A DNA stretch of 64,000 nt from Paraphaeosphaeria minitans (lineage: Eukaryota > Ascomycota > Dothideomycetes > Pleosporales > Didymosphaeriaceae): positions 1,550,001 through 1,614,000 of the forward strand of contig WJXW01000011.1 of NCBI GenBank assembly GCA_015832175.1, given 5' to 3'. The notes under the pieces are model-generated. The model made no database searches. It was not told the DNA's origin and was given only the letters and a program-made list of their open reading frames with translations. The position numbers and the translations under genes were made by a program. This document shows, in pieces, positions 1-11,724 of the stretch. Within the stretch, counting starts at the first letter, position 1. Each line of letters begins with the position of its first letter.

Positions 1-2131
1 TTCCGTCGCCGCATGTTACAGTATGACCAGGAGGGAATCAAGCACTTCTACTTCATGTCGCTCAACAAAGGCGAGTTTGTCGATGCAACCAAGAAAGGCA
101 ACCTGGGTCGCTTTTGCAACCACTCTTGTAATCCGAATTGCTACGTGGACAAGTGGGTGGTAGGCGAAAAGCTGCGCATGGGCATTTTCGCCGAACGACG
201 AATCCAGGCTGGCGAAGAGCTGGTTTTCAACTACAATGTCGATCGATATGGCGCGGATCCTCAACCCTGTTATTGCGGCGAGCCAAACTGCTCTGGATTC
301 ATTGGAGGCAAGACACAGACTGACAACTCCACGAAGCTGTCGCACGCGACGATTGAAGCCCTTGGTATTGACGACGGAGATAGCTGGGAAACCGCCGTCG
401 CGAAGAAACCTCGCAAGAAGAAGGCCAGTGAAGATGACGAGGGGTACGTCAACGACCTCAAACCCAAGTCGCTGGATGCTCGCGGTGTCACCAAAGTCAT
501 GGCTGCTCTTCGTCAATGTACGGAGAAGTGGATAGCTGTCAAGCTCCTTGACCGTATTCAGCAAAGCAACGGCGACAAGGAGGTGGGCCACCGTGTCATT
601 CGCATGCACGGTTACGAAATCCTCAAAACAACAATCGTCACCTGGAAGGATGACCCAAATGTCGTGTTGCAAATTCTTGACATCCTGCATGGCCTACCGC
701 GACTTACCCGGAACAAGATCCAAGATTCGAAAATCGAGGACGCTGTACAGAACCTACGGGACGAATGCGAAGATGACCGTGTCAATGAGTCCATCACCAC
801 ACTGCTCAGTGAGTGGAGCAAGCTTGAGCTGGGTTATCGGATACCGCGCATGAAACCAAATGCTCGTGTCGAACCGCACTTCGAACGCCGTGAGAAAGGT
901 CGGGAACGCTCCAGATCGCGATCCAAATCGCCTGAGATCAAACCACCGACCACTGCACCTTCGGCTCCTCGAGGTTTCAATGCCCCCAAAGGCCCGTCTG
1001 CTATGTCCAATCTTCTTCCTCGTCCACCGCCGCGTCCACCGCGAGTTTTCAACACTCTTCCTTCAGGATGGTTCCAGGCGAAGTCCGAGAACGGGTCGGT
1101 CTACTTCTATACAGCCACCGGTGTGACACAATGGACACGACCCACGCAGCCAGCAAACCAACCGCCCAGTGCCACCTCCAAGGTCAAGTCAGAAGGTCAG
1201 CTACTCCAAGACCTTATAGCGAGCATCACTGCGGAAGCTTCAACCGGCAAACGAGGGTCTGCGTCATCCACACCACAGCCCGCTGCGGATGAGACGAAGG
1301 ATAAGACATCAAAGAGTGACAAATGGCTGAATATGCCGCAAGAGAAGAAGGAGAAGATGTACGAAGGAACTGTAAGCATCGTCGGCTCCCACGGTAACAT
1401 CTCTAATGATTTTAGCTATCCAAGCATGTCATGGCCACCACATCCCGCTACAGCAAGACCCTTCCCAAAGAAGATGTTAAGAGGCTCTCCAAAGAGGTGA
1501 GTTGCATGCTTTGTGATGGTTTGCAGTCGCTGACAGAAGTTGCAAGGTTACGAAGAAGTTGGTTCGTGGAGACTTCAAAGCCAATCGCGTAAAGGATCCG
1601 ACAGCACCCATCAGTTCGAAACACGAAAAGACGGTTAAGAACTACGTCAAAGACTTTATGGACAAGGCCGTCAAGAAGAAGACGGAGCGTGAAAAGGACA
1701 AGAAGTCACAGAATGGCACCGGATCGAACGGCGACGTTACAATGCCAGCGGCGACGGCAACACCTGAGACGCCACGGTTCGGAAATTACAGCGCAGCGTC
1801 CCCGGCAGGGTCATCGGGAGCCGAGTTGAAGAGAAAGAGGGAAGAGGAGGGTGGAGCAGCGTCACCGAAGAAGTCTCGAGCAGACACGCAGCCAGCTCCT
1901 CCACCACCTCCGCCACCAACAGATGATATGCCTATGAACGGGGAGGGTCCCGCGCTAACACCTATGGACGACGACCCCGTGTCGGTCCATTCGGCCTGCG
2001 ACAATAGCGTGAATGGGATCAGACCAAAGACACTGGGACATCTCGCCAGCCCTACTCAGCTTGCGACACCTCCGAGCAAGGAGCACAATGGCTATCAGCA
2101 GTATGCGGTTCGCACCGAGGGCACGTCTTGA
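1..2131 (+). CDS. set2: Histone H3-K36 methyltransferase SET2 (5'-truncated by window edge)
   Basis: Nuclear histone methyltransferase acting on H3 lysine 36 during transcription elongation. The window opens inside the SET domain; reading frame 1 is open from base 1. Visible parts are the end of SET ([11 protein letters not shown] and ELVFNYN motifs), the post-SET cysteines (CYCGEPNC), a linker, an RS/proline-rich stretch, a WW domain near window residues 350-378 (GWFQAK...TQWTRP) and a C-terminal SRI domain that binds phosphorylated RNA polymerase II. Two introns restore the SRI: 1372-1415 (44 bp, gtaagc/ttag) and 1497-1546 (50 bp, gtgagt/gcaag). Exons are 1-1371, 1416-1496 and 1547-2131, giving 678 codons plus stop. 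The AWS domain and the start of SET lie upstream of the window. The tail after SRI is low-complexity with a poly-proline run. Family assignment is firm from SET, WW and SRI in this order. Confidence 0.95.
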
Positions 2132-3024
2132 TTCCAAGCAGCTCGAAGTGCTTCGACATGTAGTTTCTTGTTATGTGTTCATACTCTTGTTACTTTGCGA
2201 CAACCCCATTGCTTTGGCGTTTGGACAGGCGTTGTCGTCCTGCATGGTTGCGGTTGACGACCAGAAAAAGGGGCGCGCATTGGGCGCACACGTCAGCGTA
2301 GGCGACGTGTAGCGTTTTCTTCTCTTGCATTTCTGCCATGGGTGTTCTGAGCGTACATTCGGTACGAGGGTGTAGCGGTGGGCGTGGCAGGAGCTGTAAT
2401 AACTACCAGAGCATGCTGGAAAGAGATGGATGTGCGGAGGCTGGATGCAGGCCACGGGTGCATTGCCAGCAATGAGCAATGCTGTTCACTTTGGCGTGCG
2501 CCAGAGGCATTGGATATCATTAGCAATGCTCAGACCTCAATGGCACGCACATTCGCACTTGACGCGACCTCGAGCCGCCTTATGAATGCGCATTTAGCTT
2601 GCGAGTCGGCGTAGTCGGAGTGACCTGCTTGAGAATGCCTTTGCGGGGTTGGCGTGTGTGGAGAGTAGAGCGTTTGGGGCGTGTGGAGAGTAGAGCGTTG
2701 GCAGGAATGCGCCTAATGTTGCTCCACAATTGCGTGAGCCCGAGTGCTTTTAGGATAGCTTCGGCTTAACCCCGCCTCAATCGAGCTCCCCCATCCTCCC
2801 ACGCTATCGATAACGACGACGATAAAGCCGTCCAAGACGCCGCCTTGTTCCTTGAAAGGTAGACTACCACCTGGATTGTTTCCCTTTCCCCACCCTCTTA
2901 CCCCGAGGCCTCCAAATCACTCGACCTTCGTGCACGCTACAGCTTTGGAGTTACCTTTGCACTCGTATCGCGAGGGATAGCTTCCCCAACACGCATACCT
3001 ACCTAGCTCCCCTTCTGGTCAACA
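2132..3024. other. Intergenic, set2 3' side and GABA transaminase promoter
   Basis: No gene seen. It holds a short tandem duplication at 2656-2699. Pyrimidine-rich tracts near 2780-2900 are consistent with a fungal promoter for the gene starting at 3025. Confidence 0.5.
2656..2699. repeat. Two-copy tandem repeat, 25-bp period
   Basis: The 19-mer gtgtggagagtagagcgtt occurs at 2656 and again at 2681, separated by six bases. Too small to be a mobile element; likely a replication-slippage duplication. Confidence 0.8.
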
Positions 3025-4616
3025 ATGGCCCCCCTCCTCCGCAGTGCAGGCCGCGCGCGGCTGGCACTCGCCTGCTCCCAGGCTCGACCAACTCCTCGAA
3101 GCGCCTCAATCGCTCTCCAGAGACAGTATGCCTCGGCTTCTGCCAGCGCTGTTGCTCCCGATACCAGCGCCCCTGCTCTGTTCCCAGATGAGCCGTCAGG
3201 CCCAATCGTCCGGACTGAGATCCCTGGGCCAAAGAGCAAGGCCGCGGTAGAGAGACTGGGCAAGGTGTTTGACACCAGGAGTCTGAACATGATGGCCAAT
3301 TACAACCAGAGCTACGGCAACTAGTACGATGCAACTTCCCATGAAGGCAAGGGCTATAGCTGACAACTTGCAGCATTGCCGATCTCGACGGCAACGTTCT
3401 CCTCGATGTATACGCGCAGATCGCTTCAATCCCCGTCGGCTACAACAACCCTACTCTTCAGCTCGCAGCTTCCTCGCCTGAGATGGTGTCCGCTATCATC
3501 AACCGTCCAGCGTTGGGCAACTTTCCACAGCACGACTGGGCCGATATCCTCCAGACCGGTGTCCTTTCCGTAGCTCCCAGAGGTCTGAACCAGGTCTTCA
3601 CAGCACAGGCTGGTTCTGATGCCAACGAACTTGCATACAAGGCCGCTTTCATGTACCGACGGCAGCAAGAGCGCGGCGGCGCAAATGTAGACTTCACCGA
3701 AGCAGAAATGGCTTCATCCCTGACCAATCAGTCTCCCGGCGCACCCGACCTATCTATTCTCTCCTTCAAAAAGGGCTTCCACGGCCGCCTCTTCGGTAGT
3801 CTATCCACAACCCGCTCTAAGCCCATCCATAAGCTTGATATCCCCGCCTTCGACTGGCCCGTAGCCCCTTTCCCTACCCTCAAATACCCTCTCGACCAGT
3901 ATGCCGCAGAGAATCAAGCAGAGGAGCAGCGCTGCCTCGCCGAGACCGAGCGCCTCATCAAAGAATGGCACTCGCCGCCGGCCGCGGTAGTCGTCGAGCC
4001 CATCCAGTCCGAAGGCGGTGACAACCACGCCTCCCCGACATTCTTCCAGGGCCTGCGCGAGATCACCAAGAAGCACAATGTGCTCTTCATCGTCGACGAA
4101 GTCCAGACGGGAGTCGGCGCAACAGGACAATTCTGGGCGCACCACCACTGGAATCTCTCCACGCCGCCAGACATGGTCACTTTCTCGAAAAAGGCCCAGA
4201 CCGCGGGTTACTACTTTGCCAACGACGACCTCAAGCCCAACAAGCCGTACCGCCAGTTCAACACGTGGATGGGCGACCCCGCGCGCGCCATCCTCTTCCG
4301 CGCCATCATCCAGGAAATCGAGCGTCTCGATCTCGTCCGCAACACCGCCATTACCGGTGACTACTTGTATAGCGGTCTGCAGCGGCTGAGCGAGAAGTAC
4401 CCTGCCGAGATCCAGAATCTGCGTGGGCAGGGCCAAGGCACGTTCATTGCGTGGGACAGCCCGAGGCGGGATGAAGTGCTCAAGAAGGCGAAGGGAGTCG
4501 GGATCAACGTCGGTGGATCGGGTGAGCGGGCGGTGAGGCTACGGCCTATGCTTATCTTCCAGCCGAAGCATGCGGATCTGTTGCTCGAGGGGTTGGAGAA
4601 GGTGTTCAAGTCGTAG
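3025..4616 (+). CDS. gatA: 4-aminobutyrate aminotransferase (GABA transaminase)
   Basis: PLP-dependent class III aminotransferase converting GABA and 2-oxoglutarate to succinate semialdehyde and glutamate in the GABA shunt. Exons are 3025-3323 and 3374-4616, with a 50-bp intron (gtacga ... gcag) that splits a Tyr codon; the product is 513 residues, the normal family length. The first ~35 residues are rich in Arg, Ala and Ser without acids (MAPLLRSAGRARLALA), as in a mitochondrial presequence. The class III signature region reads FIVDEVQTGVGATG, and the PLP lysine lies in the FSKK motif near residue 372. This gene is the fungal UGA1/gatA orthologue by overall sequence. It is followed convergently by the unknown gene ending at 5772. 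Confidence 0.95.
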
Positions 4617-4958
4617 GGCCTACACCAGATGCACGAGGGATGTTTTCAGGCGTTCTTTCCCAAGGAGTTTACAGATGAAACCGGATCTGACATTCGATGG
4701 GGTTATGCATGTACTGGATTTTCGCGGCGACGACGGTTTGCTCCACGGTGCTCTCAGATCGTGCTGGAAGTAGCGCTATACCTAGGTAGCATAAACCATC
4801 ACCCCTTCAACAACGATGCCATGACATCGGCGGAGAGAATGTGGCTCTCTCTCGCACGGCACGTCTCATACCTACCTACCCACGCTTGAAGATTGAAGAA
4901 GAAAAAAAAAACTCCTCCTATGGTAGGTACCTCGCTACATGCAACCTCTATCAAACGA

Positions 4959-4990
4959 CATCCCATCCCATCCCATCCCATCCCATCCCT
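4959..4990. repeat. (CATCC)n microsatellite
   Basis: About six uninterrupted copies of catcc, followed by a degenerate C-rich tail. Confidence 0.9.
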
Positions 4991-5218
4991 CCATCCCCCC
5001 TAACCATGAATTCCATCCCCATCCCGCCCCTGCCATACCTACACATCCCACATCCCGAGTCGGACAACCACACACGCTCAACACAGCGTGATCGCACTCG
5101 TCGCGAGATATCAATGGCCCGATATCATGGGGGGCTTGGTGGATGTTTGAATCATGCGTGCATGCATGCATTTTCTTCTTCTTCCTCTCATCCATGTATG
5201 TACGTATTTTGGACACTA

Positions 5219-5265
5219 TTTTGGGCGGTATTTTGGGCGGTATTTTGGGCGGTATTTTGGGCGGG
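5219..5265. repeat. 12-bp minisatellite, about four copies
   Basis: The unit ttgggcggtatt is repeated almost perfectly four times. Because 12 is a multiple of three, both strands stay open, which creates artefactual short ORFs. Confidence 0.9.
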
Positions 5266-5392
5266 TTGGCGTGGTTGATGTTTAGCTGGGTGGGTGGGTA
5301 CACAGGCAGTTGGGCGCTGGTGATGCTGTGTTGTTACTGTGCTTGGGACGTCCTACATTTTTTTTTGGGTGGGAGGTCGTTTAATGTTGGTC

Positions 5393-5397
<5 letters not shown>

Positions 5398-5426
<29 letters not shown>

Positions 5427-5427
5427 A
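5398..5427. repeat. (GT)n microsatellite
   Basis: About 14 uninterrupted GT dinucleotides. Confidence 0.9.
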
Positions 5428-5771
5428 TGGGGTGCTACACTAGATGGTGCTGCGACTTGTTCGATTGATTGATGGTGCACGTACGGTGGCTAACAATGAC
5501 ATCTAGAACCTCGCAGGCCGGTGGCTGCGTGAAGCGTTGGGATTGACCATCGAGGTGTTATTATCTGCAGATGTATCACGCTGTGAGTTACTATCTACAA
5601 GCTGGGGTGTTGCCGCGACTCGGCAGAGTACGCAAAGTGCAGAAAGTCCAATGTTTCAATGCATTTCCTCGTCATGCTGGAAACATCTGCTCAGCTATTC
5701 TTACAAACTAATGCCATCCCATGCCATGCCGTTGCATTCTATGCCATCACCGCCCGTGTGGGTGCTCGGTT

Positions 5772-6915
5772 TCATGAAGTCGTGTCCATCCTCTCCTCTT
5801 TCTCCGCCAGACCCATCGCAACCATGTGGCCGATCAATTCATCCATGCTTACGCCGGCAACCTTGCCCTCGATCATGTCTATGGCTGTGCTCGGGTTCAT
5901 CCACGCCGTGTGCTCCTGCTTGGGAAGCATCTCGACATTCTCATCGATCCCGGTCATGAGCGCGCTCAGCAAATGTGAGTTTTCCATGACGAGCGAATCA
6001 TCGAGATATTCGAGCTCTGCATGCTCTTCTTCTCCAAAAGCCTCCATCTGCTGTGCGAACTCGTGCTGATGCAAGGCACTGTTGGCGACTTGGGCGTTGA
6101 CTTCGTCGTACTTGGCTTTGGCTTGGTCGTCTATGTGGACCAGCCACCGGATGGCCCAGAGGGCGGCGTTCTTCTCGCGCATCGCGGCCGGCTGGAGGTC
6201 TGATTCGACCCAGAAGTCCTCGATGGGGAAGGGCATGGGCGGGATGACGGTGCGGAGCTGCTCGATGGACTGGAGGCACGCATGTTAGCACTGTGGGGAG
6301 TAATCTAGTGGGAATTTTGGACAACCCCCTACCCGCTTCAGACGCCTCATTTGGCTATCGCTCCAGGTAATGGCGTCCCAATCATTCCTGGCCCATATGC
6401 TGATGAAGCCGTCTTGACTGGCCGTGCTCTCGTAAGAGTGGTCGCAGTCAAGCGCCTCTAGCCAGGCGAAACGGTAGCCGGTCCGGAAGGAGGACGTGCC
6501 AGAAGTGTCGCAAACCCGGTCTGCGTCGGGGAGTGGGTAGACAATCAGCAAACAGAGCATGTTCATGCATGCATGCTCGTGGTAGGTTCCGAACGAATGC
6601 TTCCGGTCCACTCCAAGGTACCAAAGACCCACCTCGGTTAAGCTCCTGCTGCTCCTTCTCGTTGTGGTTGAATTTGCGCGCCTTGAATTCCATCGCTGCA
6701 AGCTTGTTGTAGTTGTTGAAGTACCAACCTAGGTTGAACTCGCGGGGCACTCCGGCCAGCAGCTCGCATTGCGCAGTTTCGTATATGATGTCGTATAAAG
6801 TTGGCTTCTGGTTATTCAGGAACAACTTATTTGGCAGGTGAACCAACTTCCTCTTCAGCATGCATCGAGCTTGCTCATGCTTCACGCGCTTCTGCTCTAG
6901 GGTGAGTGTAGACAT
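5772..6915 (-). CDS. Hypothetical protein, 322 aa, three exons
   Basis: Family not recognised. Model on the minus strand: exons 6915-6633, 6520-6333 and 6269-5772, with introns 6521-6632 (112 bp, gtgggt/gcag) and 6270-6332 (63 bp, gtaggg/ccag); all phases agree. I chose the start at 6915 (MSTLTLEQKRVKHEQ) because the longer in-frame extension to 7089 is a hydrophobic low-quality stretch. The protein is soluble-looking, with an N-terminal basic helical part, a Trp-rich centre (WARNDWDAITWSD and AALWAIRWLVHI) and an acidic helical C-terminus with many Met and Glu. No signal peptide, membrane segment or catalytic motif stands out. It could be a lineage-restricted protein; existence is supported by three consistent exons. 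Confidence 0.7.
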
Positions 6916-8187
6916 GGTGGGGTTGAGGAGTCGTGCAAGGGTGAGGGCAGCGTGCTGACGGGTGTTGGAAAGAAGATGGCGCGCAAGATCGAGAGATACA
7001 ACGAGAGCGGCGGGGTAAAAGACCGTTTTCCAGAAGGCGGCTGGAACTAGCGCGATCCAGAAGCAGCTAGTGCCACACGCGTTTGTCAACCGTCGCCTTC
7101 ACCTCGTTTGCGTCTTCCAGAAGCTCGAAAACGCTTGCGGGGCGAATTATCACAAGATATTCATGATATGATCTTACTGAGAACTTAAATTAAAGTAATG
7201 GTTATGTTGGTTATTGAAATGGTCTAGGACTACCGCCAGCGCGTGTGGAGCTTTGAGTGAATTGAGTGGCCACGTGATCAGTACACCCCTACGCAATGGA
7301 CATAAAGACTTCAAGCACAACTCGGAATCCATGGTTCAGTAAGCCCCTAGGGTAAAGATGCACGTGTATTCGATTTATCTCATTTTTAAGACATAATACA
7401 CCCTATCTGAACTCACACTGACTCGGTACCCACGCAAGGTTCTTGATACGTCCTTCACCGTGCTGTCACCCCTAAGTTCATCCGCATCAAGCTTCCGTCG
7501 CTCTTGTAAGTTCCCTAGTCATGGCCCTTTGTGAACTGGAGTCTACGTGGTCGATTACATATGAGACATCGCTATTGTATTCTTTGACAACTTCACAGAG
7601 AAGGCTATGTAAGAGTATCATCGTAATTAGTAAACAGTATAACTCCTACTACGAGACAGTGTGGTAGTAATCGACTGACCTCACAGCCAGCAGATTATTT
7701 GGCCACGCACTATCTACGTGCAAACTCCCTTTGAGCTTTTCGAACACTGATGAAATGAACCAACCTGAGAAGTAGTTACATAATTCCCTGGTTATTCCCA
7801 CAGCTGACAGCGCACGTGTCATTTTGGAACTCCTGAAGCGTTATTAAAGAACTCCATCGACTTCGAGCGTTGACGCTGGGGATCGCGAGCCATGCACGGA
7901 CTAGTAAGCCCAGTGGTCTTCACTAAGTTCGGCAGTCTCTTTCAAGGGAACCCATCAAAGCGCCATACCCACTCCAAAATGTTACGCTAACTTTTGCATC
8001 TTTGACCTTTATTGTCCCCAACCTATACAAGGCGCTCGTAACAATGTGTTGTATTTAGACTCTTTGTCCGTTCTCTTCGACCATGGTTACGAGGTAGATA
8101 TAAGGATATATATGCCTCAATATCCTTTGGATGTTCTCTCAAAGGATCCAATATTCAAAGTTTTCTGTATCTCACAATACTCTGACA
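6916..8187. other. Divergent promoter region, about 1.3 kb
   Basis: Lies between divergent starts at 6915 (minus) and 8188 (plus). AT-richer than the flanking genes. No ORF with recognisable content; a possible splice-donor-like gtaagt near 7507 might belong to a 5' UTR intron, but nothing confirms it. Confidence 0.4.
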
Positions 8188-9381
8188 ATGGCTCCACGTC
8201 GCTCGGCCCGCATAGCAGCAAAGCCCCAAGTTAAGACTGATCCCAAAACTCACGCCCGAACGTCCATCCAGAGGCCGACACGGAAATCGCCTAGAAACCA
8301 AGGCCAGAACACCACGACGCAGACGGAAACAAGGCCATCGGTAGACCTTGAGCAAATCGAAGAGCAACTCGCAGCGCGAAAGAAGAGCAAGAAACCTCAA
8401 CACCCGCCCGTTGAAACGTCCACCAAGGAACCCCAGCGCAAGAAGCCCGTAGCCGTCGAAGAATCGTCCTCGGAAGATTTTGATGATGATGGTTCAATCG
8501 GGACCGAGGCCTCAGATGAAGATTCCGAAGACGGCTTCTTTACCAAAAATGACTCTGCCGAGTCAGAAGACGAGTACCACGAGAATGCCAACCTAACGCA
8601 CGACAACATCGAGTTCATAAACGCCGACGATCTTCAAAACGACCCTGATCGCAAATACTCCATGCACTCGTACGACAGTCGCTTGGAGGATGGCAATGAG
8701 GTATATGAGCAGGATGACTTCGTCGTTGATGATGATGAGAAGAGCGTGGTGTATGAGTACAGCGAGGATGAGGTAGATGGCGAGGAATATAAGGATGAGG
8801 ATAAGGATGATCTGGAGATTAATATGGAGCGCGATCCTGAGAGAGCTCGACGCGCGAGTTCTAACTTCTCGGGTAGCAGTCGACGACGGCGATCGAGCAC
8901 TCCCTTTTCTCCGAAAACTGGGCGGGTATCTGAGCGTCAATCTTCGGATGCAGAGACACGTCGGACGTCCAGCGCGGCGTCTTCTCCCAAGACAGTTCCC
9001 ACATCTCGCCGAACGTCAGATGTTATCTACAGCCACCGCCGTTCCAGCTCTCTGTTCGTTTCAGACCTCATGGGCGATCCCGAAATTCCTCGGCGGTTCA
9101 TCACGGAGTACTCGGCTACCGAAGAGGAGGTAAAGGACGACCTAGAGGTAATTAGACAAGCAAGCGAGGAGGTTCTAGAAGAAATCATCGATGCGATAGC
9201 TCTGTTCAACCGCCGCGCTAATCGCGACCGGCCACATGTACGCCTCCGACTTGCCGCGGCGGTGCTTGAGGATGAAGAGATTAGAGAGGCACTGGGGAAG
9301 GCAATCTGCACAGGGCTTGGGAGGAAGGTTTCTCTGAAGGATGGGAGTAAGCGATTCAGTATAGGGCCGAAGGGACGGTAG
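8188..9381 (+). CDS. Hypothetical acidic low-complexity protein, 397 aa
   Basis: Single-exon gene, family not recognised. I chose the Met at 8188 (MAPRRSARIAAK) because it has a good fungal context (acaATGg) and a basic start typical of nuclear proteins; an in-frame Met at 8131 is less likely. Residues 1-90 are basic and Ser/Thr/Gln-rich, 90-215 are strongly acidic with long Asp/Glu runs, 220-300 are Arg/Ser-rich with many SP and TP sites. The last ~110 residues look folded and helical (EEVKDDLEVIRQASEEVLEEI ... RLRLAAAVLEDEEIREALGKAI). The layout suggests a nuclear, phosphorylation-regulated, possibly chromatin-associated protein, but that is inference from composition only. Confidence 0.75.
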   Translation: MAPRRSARIAAKPQVKTDPKTHARTSIQRPTRKSPRNQGQNTTTQTETRPSVDLEQIEEQLAARKKSKKPQHPPVETSTKEPQRKKPVAVEESSSEDFDDDGSIGTEASDEDSEDGFFTKNDSAESEDEYHENANLTHDNIEFINADDLQNDPDRKYSMHSYDSRLEDGNEVYEQDDFVVDDDEKSVVYEYSEDEVDGEEYKDEDKDDLEINMERDPERARRASSNFSGSSRRRRSSTPFSPKTGRVSERQSSDAETRRTSSAASSPKTVPTSRRTSDVIYSHRRSSSLFVSDLMGDPEIPRRFITEYSATEEEVKDDLEVIRQASEEVLEEIIDAIALFNRRANRDRPHVRLRLAAAVLEDEEIREALGKAICTGLGRKVSLKDGSKRFSIGPKGR

Positions 9382-9990
9382 GAGAGGTGTGAATAGATAC
9401 TTCGGTCTCGTACGCGAAGTGGACTGTTGGCTTAAATGCTTTAATGCGATTGTATAAAGGCAATCTATCTCTCTAATTAAATAAACTTCGCACCCTCTTA
9501 TAGTACGTGTTCTGATATTGAACGCACCTTTACATGTCTTGAATGTTGCCCTCTTATCCGAACTAGAAAGACCAAAGTAGGCTATTTCTGCACTGTGTTA
9601 TTATAGGCAGGTCGATACTGTACCCTTTTGCTTACTACTGTATATCATATACCAGGGACTCGTTATCACACTACCATCTCCAAAATGAAACGACCGCATA
9701 ACGCCCCGCAGCCTTCTAAATATCCCTCACAAGCGATAAAAAATTTCCCCCAGAGGTACACAAGCCATCGAAAAAAATACTAAATAAATGCGTTAGGTTA
9801 GACAACTCAAATGGTATTAAGGCTATCGATGACCCGCACTATGTCAAGACAAACTTGGTAGCCCTGGCTTACTTAGAATAAGATCGGTAAGCGGCTAAGC
9901 ACCATTACTAGGTGCCTACAATTTTGCAGGTTCTTATGCAGTTGTGGAGTATATGTGCTGGAAAGAGTGCTACTGTGTATTCGTGGCGTA

Positions 9991-10200
9991 TGAGATACAC
10001 GTGTAGGGCGTGTGGGCCCTACAGGACAATCACCCAAGAGGTGATCACATAACTGAGATAAGCTTCCCACTTAGCTTACTACTTTCTTATGCAACCTAAG
10101 ACTATATAGACGCAGTTCTAAACAGGCTCCTGTTTAGTGACAATGCAGTTAATCACCCTAAGCAGTATCTTCTAGCTCACCTCTATAGTATTCTACAACA
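9991..10200 (+). mobile_element. Probable solo LTR of a retrotransposon
   Basis: A 210-bp stretch starting TG and ending CA. It has a TATA-like ctatatagacgc about halfway (near 10103) and a palindromic block reading atcacccaagaggtgatcac. The general look matches copia-type LTRs of plant-associated Dothideomycetes as I remember them, but no second LTR, internal gag-pol region or clear target-site duplication is visible. Boundaries are approximate. Confidence 0.4.
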
Positions 10201-10479
10201 TAGCAGTAACGTGCAAGTGTAATCTGCAATAGTCTCTTATCTAGGTAGCGGAGAGACCGCATTTAAGTGTGTTAGCCTCTCTTAGAACTATTAGTTACAC
10301 ACGTACGCACACCTCGGTGGATCTCGCACTAAGAAATAGGGTAAATTCATATAGCGAGTGGTCAAGGAAAAAAAATCAGCAAGAAAAGAACCCTGCCTTC
10401 TTCTACTCGCAGGAGACCGCGCAGTCTGTCTACGAACTGATTTCAGCCTGATTCGAGAATCGGTTAAATCCGTGTTAAA

Positions 10480-10545
10480 TGCGCCTGAATGACGCCGGAT
10501 CCGCGATTCGAACACACGCCCTCTGCATATTGCAAATCCCTCGAA
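10480..10545 (-). pseudogene. tRNA-like fragment (possible decayed tRNA or SINE head)
   Basis: On the minus strand the sequence contains gtgttcgaatcgcg, close to a tRNA T-arm/B-box, preceded by a short hairpin tgcaatatgca. The T-stem pairs only with wobbles and one mismatch, and no matching acceptor stem or A-box is found at the right distance. Treat as a relic at best. Confidence 0.2.
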
Positions 10546-11724
10546 ACCACAAGTCCCCAGAACCACAAATCCCCAGAACTACAGTAAAGCCCCCAGAGAC
10601 CACAGGTCCGATCAATGGACCAACGGGCGTGTTTTGATGCTAATACTAGCAGGAATCAAAATATATATAGCAATCCTGGTAAATATCTTCCCTCGTGATG
10701 GTAAGTGAAGGGTACCTAACACACGAGTGAAAGGTCGAGACTCGCTAGGCAGGTGAAAGGTTGACGACTTCAACGACTCCAAGTGAGCGGAGACAGTTTA
10801 CTTGCGACAAAGGCATCGCGCGCAATGGGCGCCACGGCTATGCATTAGAAGCTTATTTAACATATATCATAGCTTTTCAGAGTACGTTGGAGATTTTTTT
10901 TACTCACTTTACACAGGCGAGGTGTATCCATAACAGGCCATGCTTTCCATACGCGAGGCGTAAGCAATCGGCCGCGCCGCCGACTATACAGAAAGAGGGG
11001 AACGGCTCTCAATGCTAATCGTGGATGCGGCGCGCTTTCTCCAAGGGAATTTTTGGCTCCGGAATCCTGTCGCTGGACATTCTGAAGATCACGAGCGTCG
11101 GTAAACACGACTTTAAACGGGCAGGATGTGACTTACTGCTCATCTCTTCTAAGTATTCACCTCGAGGGGGATCAGCCCAAGATACTTAGAGCCACCTGTT
11201 TCAACAAGCAAAATCCATCTCTTTGACTATGAATGAAGGAAACGATTCTCCGACCTCTCACTGCTCTATGAGGTTGCCTTAACTACCCGTCAAACTTACC
11301 TTTACCTTTACCTCTATCCGACTTCAACTCAGAAACGCACAGCCGTTACTCACCATATCCAGGACCAGCATACCGGTATGACGTATCATAAGTCGTGCCT
11401 CCCGTACATCATGCTAGGAAGGTGTTGATGCTGGACATGCAGCCGCTACCCGCTGAGCCATCTGCCTCCGATCCACCATGACCACGACTGTTTCCATTGG
11501 TATAGGGTGACCCAGCTCCCATTACCTGCAACACCAAAGCAGCCCCCCTAATTTATAGTCCATGATGTTCATGCTAGAGTGTAATGTGCATCTTCAACTC
11601 CCTCCGCACCAACATCGACGTCTCGCCATCCCAACCCCGCTAACCCATTACGGCAACGTCGCATTCCTGTCCAAACCTACCCTAGACTACCTACCGACCC
11701 CACGTCTCATCCCAACCATCGTAA

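Larger units (their letters stand above)
4617..5771. other. Intergenic between convergent genes, simple-repeat rich
   Basis: No supportable gene. Short open frames here are built from microsatellites: (CATCC)n at about 4959-4990, a 12-bp minisatellite at 5219-5265, and (GT)n at about 5398-5427. Confidence 0.6.
9382..11724. other. AT-rich gene-free region, about 2.3 kb
   Basis: No credible gene; frames are broken throughout. Base composition is more AT-rich and TA-rich than the surrounding genes, as in decayed repeat DNA. It contains a probable solo LTR (9991-10200) and a tRNA-like fragment on the minus strand near 10480-10545. Confidence 0.55.

Noticed and set aside
11415..11475. Possible tRNA on the minus strand (tggctcagcgggtagcg resembles an A-box)
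   Set aside because: No B-box or acceptor-stem pairing at the required distance.
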